Source: Candidatus Contendibacter sp. (GTDB lineage Bacteria > Pseudomonadota > Gammaproteobacteria > Competibacterales > Competibacteraceae). Taken from it: a stretch of 33,895 nt of DNA. Where the stretch lies: NCBI GenBank assembly GCA_008933795.1, contig WBUJ01000026.1, positions 1 to 33,895 on the forward strand. Direction: 5' to 3'. Numbering within the stretch: the stretch's first letter is position 1; every line of letters starts with the position of its first letter. Position numbers and translations under genes: made by a program. Under the pieces are notes generated by a model that worked only from the letters and a program-made list of their open reading frames with translations, made no database searches and was not told where the DNA came from. Shown here one piece after another: positions 8,931-17,557 of the stretch.

Positions 8931-9548
8931 ATGTATTACGGGGAACGCTTCAACAGTATCAGTCATTTGATCGGCGCGGTGGCGGCGCTGGCGGGCCTGG
9001 TGGTCGTGGTGGTCGTGGCTGCGCAACAGGGCGATCCGTGGAAAATCGTGAGTTTCAGCGTCTACGGCGCCACCCTGTTCTTTCTGTACACCGTATCTAC
9101 CCTGTATCACAGCCTGCGCGGTCGGGCGAAGCGGATTTTTCGCAAGTTGGATCACTATTCGATTTATTTCCTGATCGCCGGCACCTATACCCCGTTTACC
9201 CTGGTGACGCTGCGCGGCGCCTGGGGCTGGACCATTTTCGGCGTGATCTGGGGGTTGGTCGTGGTGGGGATCGCGGTGGAATCCCTGCCCCAGAGCGGGA
9301 ATCGCCTGCTGTCGCTGGGGGTTTATATCCTGATGGGCTGGCTGGTGGTGCTGGCGCTCGAACCCCTGCTCCAGGCGCTGCCCTGGGCGGGCTTCGTTTG
9401 GTTGCTGCTGGGCGGGATTTTTTATACCGGCGGCGTGGCGTTCTATCTGTTCGACGAGAAGATTCGCCATTTCCACGGCATCTGGCACCTGTTCGTGCTG
9501 GCCGGCAGCGTCAGCCATTACGTGACGATTTTGTTCTACGTGGCCTGA
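8931..9548 (+). CDS. Hemolysin III / PAQR-like family membrane protein
   Basis: 205 aa from ATG 8931: ERFNSISHLIGAVAAL, STLYHSLRGRAKRIFRKLDHYSIYFLIAGTYTPF, FDEKIRHFHGIWHLFVLAGSVSHY. Confidence 0.9.
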   Translation: MYYGERFNSISHLIGAVAALAGLVVVVVVAAQQGDPWKIVSFSVYGATLFFLYTVSTLYHSLRGRAKRIFRKLDHYSIYFLIAGTYTPFTLVTLRGAWGWTIFGVIWGLVVVGIAVESLPQSGNRLLSLGVYILMGWLVVLALEPLLQALPWAGFVWLLLGGIFYTGGVAFYLFDEKIRHFHGIWHLFVLAGSVSHYVTILFYVA

Positions 9549-9580
9549 TGCGGGTGTCGGGTCTAGTGTTTTGACGGGTT

Positions 9581-9702
9581 CTCGTTCCCGCGCTCCGGCG
9601 TGGGAATGCCGTCGAGCCGCGCCAGCGGCACGAGTCCGAAGGCTGACCCGAGACGCTGGAGCGTCTGGACCTGCTCCCACGCTGGAGCGCGGGAGCCAGG
9701 CG
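9581..9702. repeat. Cluster of palindromic repeats (extragenic, REP/BIME-like)
   Basis: Three hairpins: ttcccgcgctccggcgtgggaa; gacgctggagcgtc; ctcccacgctggagcgcgggag. Units share the sequence cgctggagcg. Confidence 0.75.
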
Positions 9703-9963
9703 CTACCTATCGGAATTTATGCGTCAATCCATTTAGTTCTCGCCTGCTGCACGACAGCGGCCAAGGGAACTACTTCAGGACCGCCCACGTTCTTCCCCAC
9801 CGGTCCAAACCTGACAAAAATGGTCACCTCGCGCCGTGTTATGTCGCTTATCGCAAGCGTTCATCCCATCGATGAGCCTGATTTTCGGACTGCATCATCC
9901 ATAATTTCCTGATTTCCCCCCATTTCCGAGCGCCTGGACGCGCATCGCGCCACGTTCCACTCC

Positions 9964-9980
9964 TTGGCACGCCCTCTGCA
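9964..9980 (+). promoter_or_regulatory. Sigma54 (RpoN)-like -24/-12 promoter upstream of pilin 1
   Basis: TTGGCACG-CCCT-CTGCA with GG at 9966-9967 and GC at 9978-9979 (12-nt spacing) against consensus YTGGCACG-N4-TTGC. Confidence 0.7.
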
Positions 9981-10067
9981 TTATCAAGCCGCAAAGGGAT
10001 CGCGGCCCGATCCCCAGCTTCCCCAGCCCCTGAACGGGTTTTTTCGAAAGCAACGAGGAGTCACCCC

Positions 10068-10505
10068 ATGAAGAAGTTCCAACAAGGCTTCACCCTGATC
10101 GAACTGATGATCGTGGTCGCGATTATCGGCATTCTGGCCGCCATCGCCATCCCGGCCTATCAGGATTACACCATCCGCGCCCAGGTGTCGGAAGCCTACA
10201 ATCTGGCCGATGGTCTGAAGACCGCGGTCGCCGACATCTACAACGATACCGGTGATATGGGCGACGCCGTCAGTGGCACTTTGGGCATTCCCACAGATAC
10301 TTCGGTGATAGGTAAATACGTGGCGACCGTTGGGGTTGCTGGCGGCGTCATCACCGCCACAATGAATGCTACGGAGGCGAACCTGCTAGTTCAAGGTGGT
10401 ACTATCATACTTAGTCCTGTAACCCAGGTTGGTTCGATTCAGTGGAACTGCCGGGGGCTGGGAACCATTGCCGATAAGTATCGGCCCAAAGCGTGTCGTA
10501 CTTAA
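10068..10505 (+). CDS. pilA: Type IV pilin major-subunit-like protein (pilin 1)
   Basis: [43 protein letters not shown] with class III leader and C-terminal Cys pair (WNC...KAC). Good SD (gaggag) upstream. Confidence 0.92.
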   Translation: MKKFQQGFTLIELMIVVAIIGILAAIAIPAYQDYTIRAQVSEAYNLADGLKTAVADIYNDTGDMGDAVSGTLGIPTDTSVIGKYVATVGVAGGVITATMNATEANLLVQGGTIILSPVTQVGSIQWNCRGLGTIADKYRPKACRT

Positions 10506-10561
10506 TTAATCCTTGTCGTGCTCTAGACCTCTCGCGTTGGGGTCTGGAGCGACGGAAGCAG

Positions 10562-10586
10562 AAAAAGGCCCCATGGGGCCTTTTTT
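10562..10586 (+). terminator. Intrinsic terminator between the two pilin genes
   Basis: AAAAAGGCCCCATGGGGCCTTTTTT: GGCCCC/GGGGCC stem, A-tract and T6 tract. Confidence 0.9.
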
Positions 10587-10602
10587 ATGGGAGATCATCC
10601 AG

Positions 10603-11040
10603 ATGCGCCCATTATCCAAAAGAAGGACAGCCGGTTTTACCCTGATCGAACTGATGATCGTCGTAGCCATCATCGGCATCTTGGCTGCCATCGCCATCCC
10701 CGCCTATCAGGATTACGTCATCCGCGCCCAAGTCTCGGAAGCCAATGTTCTGGCGGGTGGCCTCAAACCGCAGGTTGCGGACATCTACGCCAACGAAGGG
10801 CAATTGGCGAGCATGAACAGTGGTAAACTGGGCATACCCGCCGCAACCAGCATCGTTGGTAAATACACCGCCAAGGTAGTGGTGACCGCCGGCTTGATCG
10901 CCGCGCATATGGGCAAGGAAGCCAACGCGATAGTTACTGGTAAAACCCTTGTGCTGTCGCCGATCCAAAACGCCGGTTCCCTGGAGTGGCAATGCCGTTT
11001 CAGCGGGCCGCCACAATATGCGCCGAAAGCCTGCCGATAA
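10603..11040 (+). CDS. Type IV pilin-like protein (pilin 2, tandem paralog, also 145 aa)
   Basis: ATG at 10603 with gggag SD at 10589-10593. [47 protein letters not shown]... C-terminal Cys pair (WQC...KAC). Confidence 0.92.
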   Translation: MRPLSKRRTAGFTLIELMIVVAIIGILAAIAIPAYQDYVIRAQVSEANVLAGGLKPQVADIYANEGQLASMNSGKLGIPAATSIVGKYTAKVVVTAGLIAAHMGKEANAIVTGKTLVLSPIQNAGSLEWQCRFSGPPQYAPKACR

Positions 11041-11057
11041 CTTGATGCCGCATCATC

Positions 11058-13154
11058 ATGCCGTATTTTCGATTTCCTCTAAAATGCACGGGTTGCCAGC
11101 AAGCGACCCGTTTTAGTTTTCATCATACCGCCCGTTCACCCGCCTTCTTGGCGTTACTGTTCCCCTTGATGGCGGCGCTAACGCTGATCGTCTACTGGCC
11201 AGGAGTCCATGGACCGTTTCTGCTGGATGATTTCGCCAATCTGGATCAACTGGGCAAATTGGGCGGGGTTCGCAACTGGGATACCTTTTATCTCTACGTT
11301 TTCAGTAATAATTCTGGCGTCGGCGGCCGTTCCTTGTCGATGCTCAGTTTCCTCCTGAACGATAATAATTGGCCCTCCGATCCCCACTCTTTCAAATACA
11401 CGAACCTGCTCCTACACCTACTGACCGGCGTTCTGCTGACTTGGCTGATTTATCGGCTGTTGCTGGCGCGTGATCCGCAACGTAACGACGCACTCGCCGC
11501 TCGCGTGGCGTTGCTCACCGCCGCGCTGTGGCTGCTTCACCCGTTCAACGTCTCGACCACGCTGTACGTCGTGCAACGGATGGCCATTCTCTCGGCGCTG
11601 TTCAGCATCGTGGGCCTGCTGGTTTACGTCGCTGGGCGCGACTTGCTGGCCTGCCAGCCACGCCGCGCCTACCTGTTGATGACGACCAGCGTGGTCATTT
11701 TTACCCCGCTAGCGGTTTTCAGCAAGGAAAATGGCGCGTTGCTGCCGTTGCTCATCGCGGTGCTGGAATACACCGCCTTGCGCCATCCCAGTTTGAATCC
11801 CCTCACCCCCAACCCCTCTCCCTCAAGGCGAGAGGGGCGTGATTATACCGACTCCAAAACGGATTCTCTCTCCCCGGCCCCTTCATCCCGCTGGCTGATG
11901 CTCTTCCTAGGCCTGCCGAACCTGCTCATCATCGGCTATTTGGCTTTTCGCTGGAACGCTATCCTGCATGGCTATCGCCTCCGCCCCTTCACGCTTGGTG
12001 AACGGCTGTTGACCGAAAGCCGCATTCTCCTTGGCTATCTTCAGCAATTGCTCACGCCCAATCTCGGTGCCAGTGGCATTTTCAACGAAAATCCTGCTCT
12101 TTCGCACGGTCTGTTCGATCCTCCCACCACGCTGGCCGCAATCCTGGCGATCTTCATTTTAATCGCTGGCGCCTGGATTCTACGGGCCCGTTATCCTTTG
12201 CTCAGCCTGGCGGTGCTGTTTTTCTTTGCCGGACATCTGCTCGAATCCACTTTCATACCGCTGGAACTTTATTTTGAGCATCGCAACTATCTACCCGCCA
12301 TTTTTCTCTTTCTACCCCTGACGCACTGGCTGGTTAAAAAGGCTCAACATTGGCGCTGGCTTTATTGCATACCAACCCTGTTTCTTACACTGTTTGCCTT
12401 TTTAACTTATCAGCAAGCCATTTTATGGGGCGACCAAGGAAAGCTGTTTCTCCATTGGGCACAGAAAAATCCTTATTCCATCAGAGCCCAACGAGTTTTG
12501 GCTATGGGACTGGAAGCACGCGGCAGACCCGATCTAGCCTTGCAACACCTTAATAAAACCCTTGTTGATTTCCCCGACTTTTTCGAACTCTGGATTCACC
12601 GCACACTATTGCTTTGTCAATACGCGGGTATCGATCCCAAAACACTCACCCAACTGGACCATGTGGCCCGATTTGGTTCTTACGACTTCAGAACTTATCT
12701 GTTGCTGGAAGAATTGATCAATGCTCTGATCCAGGATCGTTGCCTCGGCGCCACCACAACCGATGCGCATCGCTTGCTGGACGCTCTGCTGGAAAATCGC
12801 ACCGCCCAAAACTCCGCAGGTTCCAAACGACAGATTGCCCATTTGCACGGCCTGGTTTACCTGCAGCAGCACAACCCGGCGCTGGCTCTGCGCAGCTTTC
12901 AACAATCGCAACAACTCGCGCCTGACATCGAAGCCGGCTTGGCGCAAGTTTCATTACTGGCCAGCAACGGCATGTTGGCGGAAGCCCTGACGCATTTGAA
13001 AATGCTGCAACGTGATCTGGGGAAAAACTCGGATAAAGCCTCCACGGTTCAAAAATCCAATTTTATTGCCGAAACCGCCCGGCTGGAAAAAATCATCCTG
13101 GATGATCTCACTAAAACCGGCCAGCCCGTGACTTCTCCACTGCAATCGCCCTAA
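11058..13154 (+). CDS. GT-C-like multi-pass membrane protein with TPR-like C-terminus (candidate pilin glycosyltransferase), paralog 1
   Basis: 698 aa: HGPFLLDDFANL luminal-loop acidic pair, many TM segments, LESTFIPLELYFEHRNYLP, TPR-like soluble C-terminus. Confidence 0.7.
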   Translation: MPYFRFPLKCTGCQQATRFSFHHTARSPAFLALLFPLMAALTLIVYWPGVHGPFLLDDFANLDQLGKLGGVRNWDTFYLYVFSNNSGVGGRSLSMLSFLLNDNNWPSDPHSFKYTNLLLHLLTGVLLTWLIYRLLLARDPQRNDALAARVALLTAALWLLHPFNVSTTLYVVQRMAILSALFSIVGLLVYVAGRDLLACQPRRAYLLMTTSVVIFTPLAVFSKENGALLPLLIAVLEYTALRHPSLNPLTPNPSPSRREGRDYTDSKTDSLSPAPSSRWLMLFLGLPNLLIIGYLAFRWNAILHGYRLRPFTLGERLLTESRILLGYLQQLLTPNLGASGIFNENPALSHGLFDPPTTLAAILAIFILIAGAWILRARYPLLSLAVLFFFAGHLLESTFIPLELYFEHRNYLPAIFLFLPLTHWLVKKAQHWRWLYCIPTLFLTLFAFLTYQQAILWGDQGKLFLHWAQKNPYSIRAQRVLAMGLEARGRPDLALQHLNKTLVDFPDFFELWIHRTLLLCQYAGIDPKTLTQLDHVARFGSYDFRTYLLLEELINALIQDRCLGATTTDAHRLLDALLENRTAQNSAGSKRQIAHLHGLVYLQQHNPALALRSFQQSQQLAPDIEAGLAQVSLLASNGMLAEALTHLKMLQRDLGKNSDKASTVQKSNFIAETARLEKIILDDLTKTGQPVTSPLQSP
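11795..11837. repeat. Dispersed palindromic element, in frame inside GT-C paralog 1
   Basis: gaatcccctcacccccaacccctctccctcaaggcgagagggg, translated NPLTPNPSPSRREG, a known translated-repeat signature. Confidence 0.75.
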
Positions 13155-15094
13155 TGATCAGCTCCATGCGCCCAAAAATCGCTCTGCTCCTGCCCGGATT
13201 CGCCGTATGGCTGGTGCTGGCCGTAGGGTACGCGCTGTATCTGCCTGGCCAGCACGGCATGTTCAATTTCGACGACTCGGTTAACCTAAAAGGGCTGGCT
13301 AATGTCCAGGACGGCTGGAGCACACTGGTTTTCCTGGCCAGTGGCGAAGCCGGCACCCTGTCCCGACCGGTGGCGCTGGCCAGTTTTCTCCTCAACCTAA
13401 ACGACTGGCCCGGCAATCCGCAGGGGTTTTTGTATATCAATATCCTGGTTCATCTGTTGAATGGCGTCTTGCTGACCTGGTTGGTCCTGCGCCTGACGCG
13501 GTTGGCGCAACCGACGCTGGCCCGGCGCGGCGAATGGATCGCGGTCAGCACCGCCGCCCTGTGGTTGCTCTCCCCGCTGCTGGCCTCGACCTCACTCATC
13601 ATCATTCAACGCATGACCAGCCTGTGCGCGACCTTCGTGCTGGCCGGCCTGTTGAGTTACCTGATCGGGTTATCGTGGGAAGCGTCCGGCCGGGTCAAGC
13701 GCGGACGGTGGCTGCAAGCCGGCGGAATCGGCCTGGGAACCCTGTTGGCGGTGCTGACCAAGGAAAATGGCATCCTGCTCCCGCTTTACGCTTTGATCCT
13801 GGAAGGGACTGTGCTGGCCAGCGTTACGGAACTCAGCGCCGCGCGCCGGTGGCGAATGCGGCTACTCGTCGTGCCACCCCTGTTCTTGCTGGCCTATATC
13901 GCCCTCACTTGGCCGTCCATGATAACCGCCTACGCAGGCCGCGATTTCACCCTCGGCCAACGTCTGATGACCGAGGCGGTGATTCTCTGGGACTACCTGC
14001 GCTTGGCCCTGTTGCCGCGTCCTGTCGCCTTCTCGCCGTTTCACGACGACTATCCGGTGGTGCGCGGTCTGTTCGAGCAACCTTGGGTGTTGATCGCCTT
14101 GGTAGGCTGGCTGGCGACGGCGACCCTGGCCTTTCAGCAACGGCGGCGCTGGCCGCTGTTCGCCCTGGCGGTCTTGTGGTATCTCGGCGGTCACGTGCTG
14201 GAATCCACCGTGTTGCCGCTGGAACTTTACTTTGAGCATCGCAATTATCTGCCGCTGATCGGTCCCATGCTGGCGCTGAGTTGGTGGGTCTGGACGCTTC
14301 AGCCAGGCAGCGCGCCGCGCCGGATCGCCCTGACCGCCCTCGGCGGCTATACGCTGTTACTGGCGGTGATGCTCTGGCAGTTGACCACGCTCTGGGGACA
14401 ACCGCGGATCGCCGCCGAACTGTGGGCGCGGCGCCATCCAGATTCACCCCGCGCCACCCATTTTCTCGCCACCAGCTATCTGGCGGTCGGCAACGTCAAC
14501 ACCGCCCGGCAAATCCTGGAACGGGCGGCCCATGCCCGCCCTGCCTCGGTCGGCATCACCCTCATGGCGCTGCCTCTTACCTGTAAGAACGGCGACCCCG
14601 ACGCAACGCGGGCACTCTATCGCTTGGCCGAAGCCCATGCCGCCACCGGCGAATACAGCGCGGCCGCCGCCAATTCGTTGCCACGCCTGCGGGAAATGCT
14701 CAAGCAGGGCCAATGCCCCGGACTTGAACCGACGGATTTACGCGCGCTGGCGGATCGACTGATGACCAACCCGCCTTATGTCGCTACCAGTCGCCGGCTT
14801 GGCCACCTGCATTACATTCAATCCGAGCTGTACCGCGATGAAGGCGATCTGGATGGCACTTTGCGGCATCTGCACGCCGCCTATGCCGCCGATCCTGATA
14901 TCGGCGCTATTGCCCTGATCGTCGGCACCCTGCTCAGTGCCGGATTGTACGACGAGGCCCGTACCTTTCTCGAACAGGCGCAACGGGGCCTGCCCCTGAA
15001 TCCGGTGCTGCGGATCGAGTGGCGCAAGATCATCGGCCAGCTTTGGGAAGTGGTGAACGGGCGCCAAGCGCCAGCACCGCCGTCATTGGACTAA
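13154..15094 (+). CDS. GT-C-like multi-pass membrane protein with TPR-like C-terminus, paralog 2
   Basis: 646 aa, 1-nt overlap (TAATG) with the preceding gene. Shares HGMFNFDDSVNL and LESTVLPLELYFEHRNYLP with paralog 1. Confidence 0.7.
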   Translation: MISSMRPKIALLLPGFAVWLVLAVGYALYLPGQHGMFNFDDSVNLKGLANVQDGWSTLVFLASGEAGTLSRPVALASFLLNLNDWPGNPQGFLYINILVHLLNGVLLTWLVLRLTRLAQPTLARRGEWIAVSTAALWLLSPLLASTSLIIIQRMTSLCATFVLAGLLSYLIGLSWEASGRVKRGRWLQAGGIGLGTLLAVLTKENGILLPLYALILEGTVLASVTELSAARRWRMRLLVVPPLFLLAYIALTWPSMITAYAGRDFTLGQRLMTEAVILWDYLRLALLPRPVAFSPFHDDYPVVRGLFEQPWVLIALVGWLATATLAFQQRRRWPLFALAVLWYLGGHVLESTVLPLELYFEHRNYLPLIGPMLALSWWVWTLQPGSAPRRIALTALGGYTLLLAVMLWQLTTLWGQPRIAAELWARRHPDSPRATHFLATSYLAVGNVNTARQILERAAHARPASVGITLMALPLTCKNGDPDATRALYRLAEAHAATGEYSAAAANSLPRLREMLKQGQCPGLEPTDLRALADRLMTNPPYVATSRRLGHLHYIQSELYRDEGDLDGTLRHLHAAYAADPDIGAIALIVGTLLSAGLYDEARTFLEQAQRGLPLNPVLRIEWRKIIGQLWEVVNGRQAPAPPSLD

Positions 15095-15100
15095 CAGGTC

Positions 15101-16303
15101 ATGAAAGCCATGGCGCTGATCAAGAGTGTTGGCGATGATCACACTGCGGAAATCTTGGCGTTGATTCGCCAAGGTGAGAACAGCTCGGTTGAATTCAAAT
15201 CGGCGAATGCCCACCCCGATTCACTGGCACGGGAGTTGGTCGCCTTCGCCAATACCCAGGGAGGAACCCTGTTGATCGGCGTCGAGGATGATGGCTCCAT
15301 TTCCGGCTTGACCGAATCCACGGACCACGAAGCGCGCATTGCCAGTATCGCCCGTAATAATGTCAATCCACCCATCAATATCGAATCCACCGTGGTCGCC
15401 ATGCCGGAAGGCCGAACTTTGATGGTCAAGGTGGACCGGGGCCGGGACCGCCCCTACCAGACTCTGCAAAACCAGTTTCTGGTTAGAGTGGGCTCCACCA
15501 ACCGCACCGCCACCCAAGGTGAACTCCTGCGCCTCTTTCAGCAGGCCGGCCTGTTCCACTACGATGCCACGGCGGTTCATGGAACCAGTATCGCCGATCT
15601 CAATCTTGCCGCGCTGGATCGCTATTTCAGTCAATATGGTTTTGACCTAACCGCGGAAGAAGATAAACCACGCATTCTCGCCAATGCCGATGTGATGACC
15701 GAGACAGGAGAAACCACGGTCGCTGGCCTGTTATTATTTGGCATCAATCCCCAACGCCATCTGTCATATGCCGGCATTTCCTTCGCGCATTTCGCCGGTG
15801 ATGAAGTGACCGAGGAACTGATTGACAAACAGGTCATCGAGGGCACCCTGGGATTTGAAGTCGATTCCGCCCTGGCGGTGATTCGCAACAACCTTCGGCG
15901 CCCCAGTCGGATTCAGGGGTCGCGCGCTGAAGACACCCATTTCCAATATCCAGATAAAGTATTTCGGGAGTTGCTGGTCAATGCCGTGGTTCATCGCAAC
16001 TACGCCATTACCGGCTCGCGAATCCGCATCCAAATGTTTGCCGATCGGATCGAATTTATCAGCCCCGGAAGATTGCCGAATTCCGTCAATATTGCCAAAC
16101 TGCCGATGGGGGTTTCCTATGCGGTCAACCCCATCATTGTCAAATTCATGGAGAATATGCGCTACATGGATCGGCTGGGACGTGGTTTGCCCATGGTCTG
16201 GCAAACCGCCCGAAAAAATCAACGCGAGATTCGATTCGAGGAAATCGGCGAGGAATTTCAAGTGGTTCTGGGACGTTATGAAGTTAGCCCACCTCCTCAT
16301 TAA
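15101..16303 (+). CDS. AlbA_2 (Schlafen-like) DNA-binding / HATPase_c_4-type putative transcriptional regulator
   Basis: IRQGENSSVEFKSA...ELVAFANTQGGTLLIGVEDDGSISGL; C-terminal FRELLVNAVVHRNYAITGSRIRIQMFADRIEFISPGRLP. Confidence 0.88.
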   Translation: MKAMALIKSVGDDHTAEILALIRQGENSSVEFKSANAHPDSLARELVAFANTQGGTLLIGVEDDGSISGLTESTDHEARIASIARNNVNPPINIESTVVAMPEGRTLMVKVDRGRDRPYQTLQNQFLVRVGSTNRTATQGELLRLFQQAGLFHYDATAVHGTSIADLNLAALDRYFSQYGFDLTAEEDKPRILANADVMTETGETTVAGLLLFGINPQRHLSYAGISFAHFAGDEVTEELIDKQVIEGTLGFEVDSALAVIRNNLRRPSRIQGSRAEDTHFQYPDKVFRELLVNAVVHRNYAITGSRIRIQMFADRIEFISPGRLPNSVNIAKLPMGVSYAVNPIIVKFMENMRYMDRLGRGLPMVWQTARKNQREIRFEEIGEEFQVVLGRYEVSPPPH

Positions 16304-16417
16304 ACAGACAAATAAGCAGGTGGTTGAATTGACGGGTTGCTGGAAAAATAAAATTCGGGGCCTGTCCCCGACGACTGTGAGTCGTTCGGCTACCAGCCTG
16401 ATTTGTACTAAGGGTGT

Positions 16418-17557
16418 ATGAACCACATCCTCCTTATTACCACCTCGTACCCGGACGAGAGCGAAGGCGCCGCCGCCGCCGGAACCTTCGTGCAGGATTT
16501 TGCGCACGCCCTGTCCGCCGCCGCCCAAGTCACCGTCGTCGCGCCCGGTGCCAAGACGCAGACCCGCCAAGAACATCAGGTCCAGGTGCGGCGGTTTGCG
16601 GTCCCGCGTCAGCCACTGTCCCTGTTGTCGCCGATTCATCCCACGCATTGGCCGGCGATCATCACGACGCTACGGGCCGGCGGCCAAGCGGTTCAGCAGG
16701 CGTGTGAGACATCACCGATCACCCATAGCTTGGCCTTGTGGGCGCTGCCCAGCGGGTATTGGGCCATGCAGGCTCAGCGGCGCTTCGGGGTTTCCTACAG
16801 CATTTGGGCGCTCGGTAGCGACATCTGGACTTTGGGAAAAATACCGATTGTGCGTGGGATGCTGCGGCGGGTGCTGTGCGACGCCGCCAACCGCTACGCA
16901 GATGGCCTGGCGCTCAAGGCTGATGTGGAACGCATCGGCGGGAAACCCTGCGCCTTTCTGCCCAGTTGCCGCGCGCTGGCCGACGGTCGAGTCAAAACCT
17001 TGCGCGACCATCCACCCTATCGTCTGGCGTTTCTGGGCCGCTGGCATCCCAACAAAGGCATCGACCTGCTGGTGAAGGCGTTGGAATTATTGGGCGAAGA
17101 AGATTGGCAGCGCATCGAGGCGATCTGCATCCACGGTGGCGGACCGCTCGCCAGCCAGGTACAAACCCAAACGACCCCCCTCATTCAGGCGGGCCGACCC
17201 GTGATCGTCGGCGGCTATCTGGATCGCGAGGGCGCACGGGATTTGCTGAATTGGGCCGATTATGTCGTAATCCCATCAAGGATCGAGAGTATTCCAGTGA
17301 TCTTTTCGGATGCCATGCAGATGCGGTGTCCGGTGCTTGCCATGCCGATCGGGGATTTGCCGCAACTGATCGCGAAGCATCGCTGCGGAATCCTGGCGGC
17401 GACGGTGAGCGCCGCCAGCCTCGCCCAGACCCTGCGTCAAGCACTGATCGCGGCGCCGGCGGACTTCGCGGCAGGGCTGGGCACAGCCGCGAGCGCGTTC
17501 GATGTCGTCGCCACGGCGCGTGATCTGGCTGCGCTTTTGGAGCGGAATGCGCGATGA
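16418..17557 (+). CDS. Glycosyltransferase family 4 (GT-B) protein
   Basis: 379 aa: LLITTSYPDESEGAAAAGTFVQDFAHAL, LAFLGRWHPNKGIDLLVKAL, NWADYVVIPSRIESIPVIFSDAMQMRCPVLAMPIGDLP. Confidence 0.88.
   Translation: MNHILLITTSYPDESEGAAAAGTFVQDFAHALSAAAQVTVVAPGAKTQTRQEHQVQVRRFAVPRQPLSLLSPIHPTHWPAIITTLRAGGQAVQQACETSPITHSLALWALPSGYWAMQAQRRFGVSYSIWALGSDIWTLGKIPIVRGMLRRVLCDAANRYADGLALKADVERIGGKPCAFLPSCRALADGRVKTLRDHPPYRLAFLGRWHPNKGIDLLVKALELLGEEDWQRIEAICIHGGGPLASQVQTQTTPLIQAGRPVIVGGYLDREGARDLLNWADYVVIPSRIESIPVIFSDAMQMRCPVLAMPIGDLPQLIAKHRCGILAATVSAASLAQTLRQALIAAPADFAAGLGTAASAFDVVATARDLAALLERNAR

Noticed and set aside
6951-9548. 865-aa + strand ORF
   Set aside because: Only the last 205 aa (hemolysin III family) are real; the upstream part is an out-of-frame reading of RecQ.
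9571-9912. Two small ORFs between the hemolysin III gene and pilin 1
   Set aside because: They read through the palindromic repeat cluster and have no recognisable protein features.
16350-16400. Hairpin tcggggcctgtccccga upstream of the GT4 gene as a terminator
   Set aside because: Stem is short and there is no T-tract; insufficient to call.
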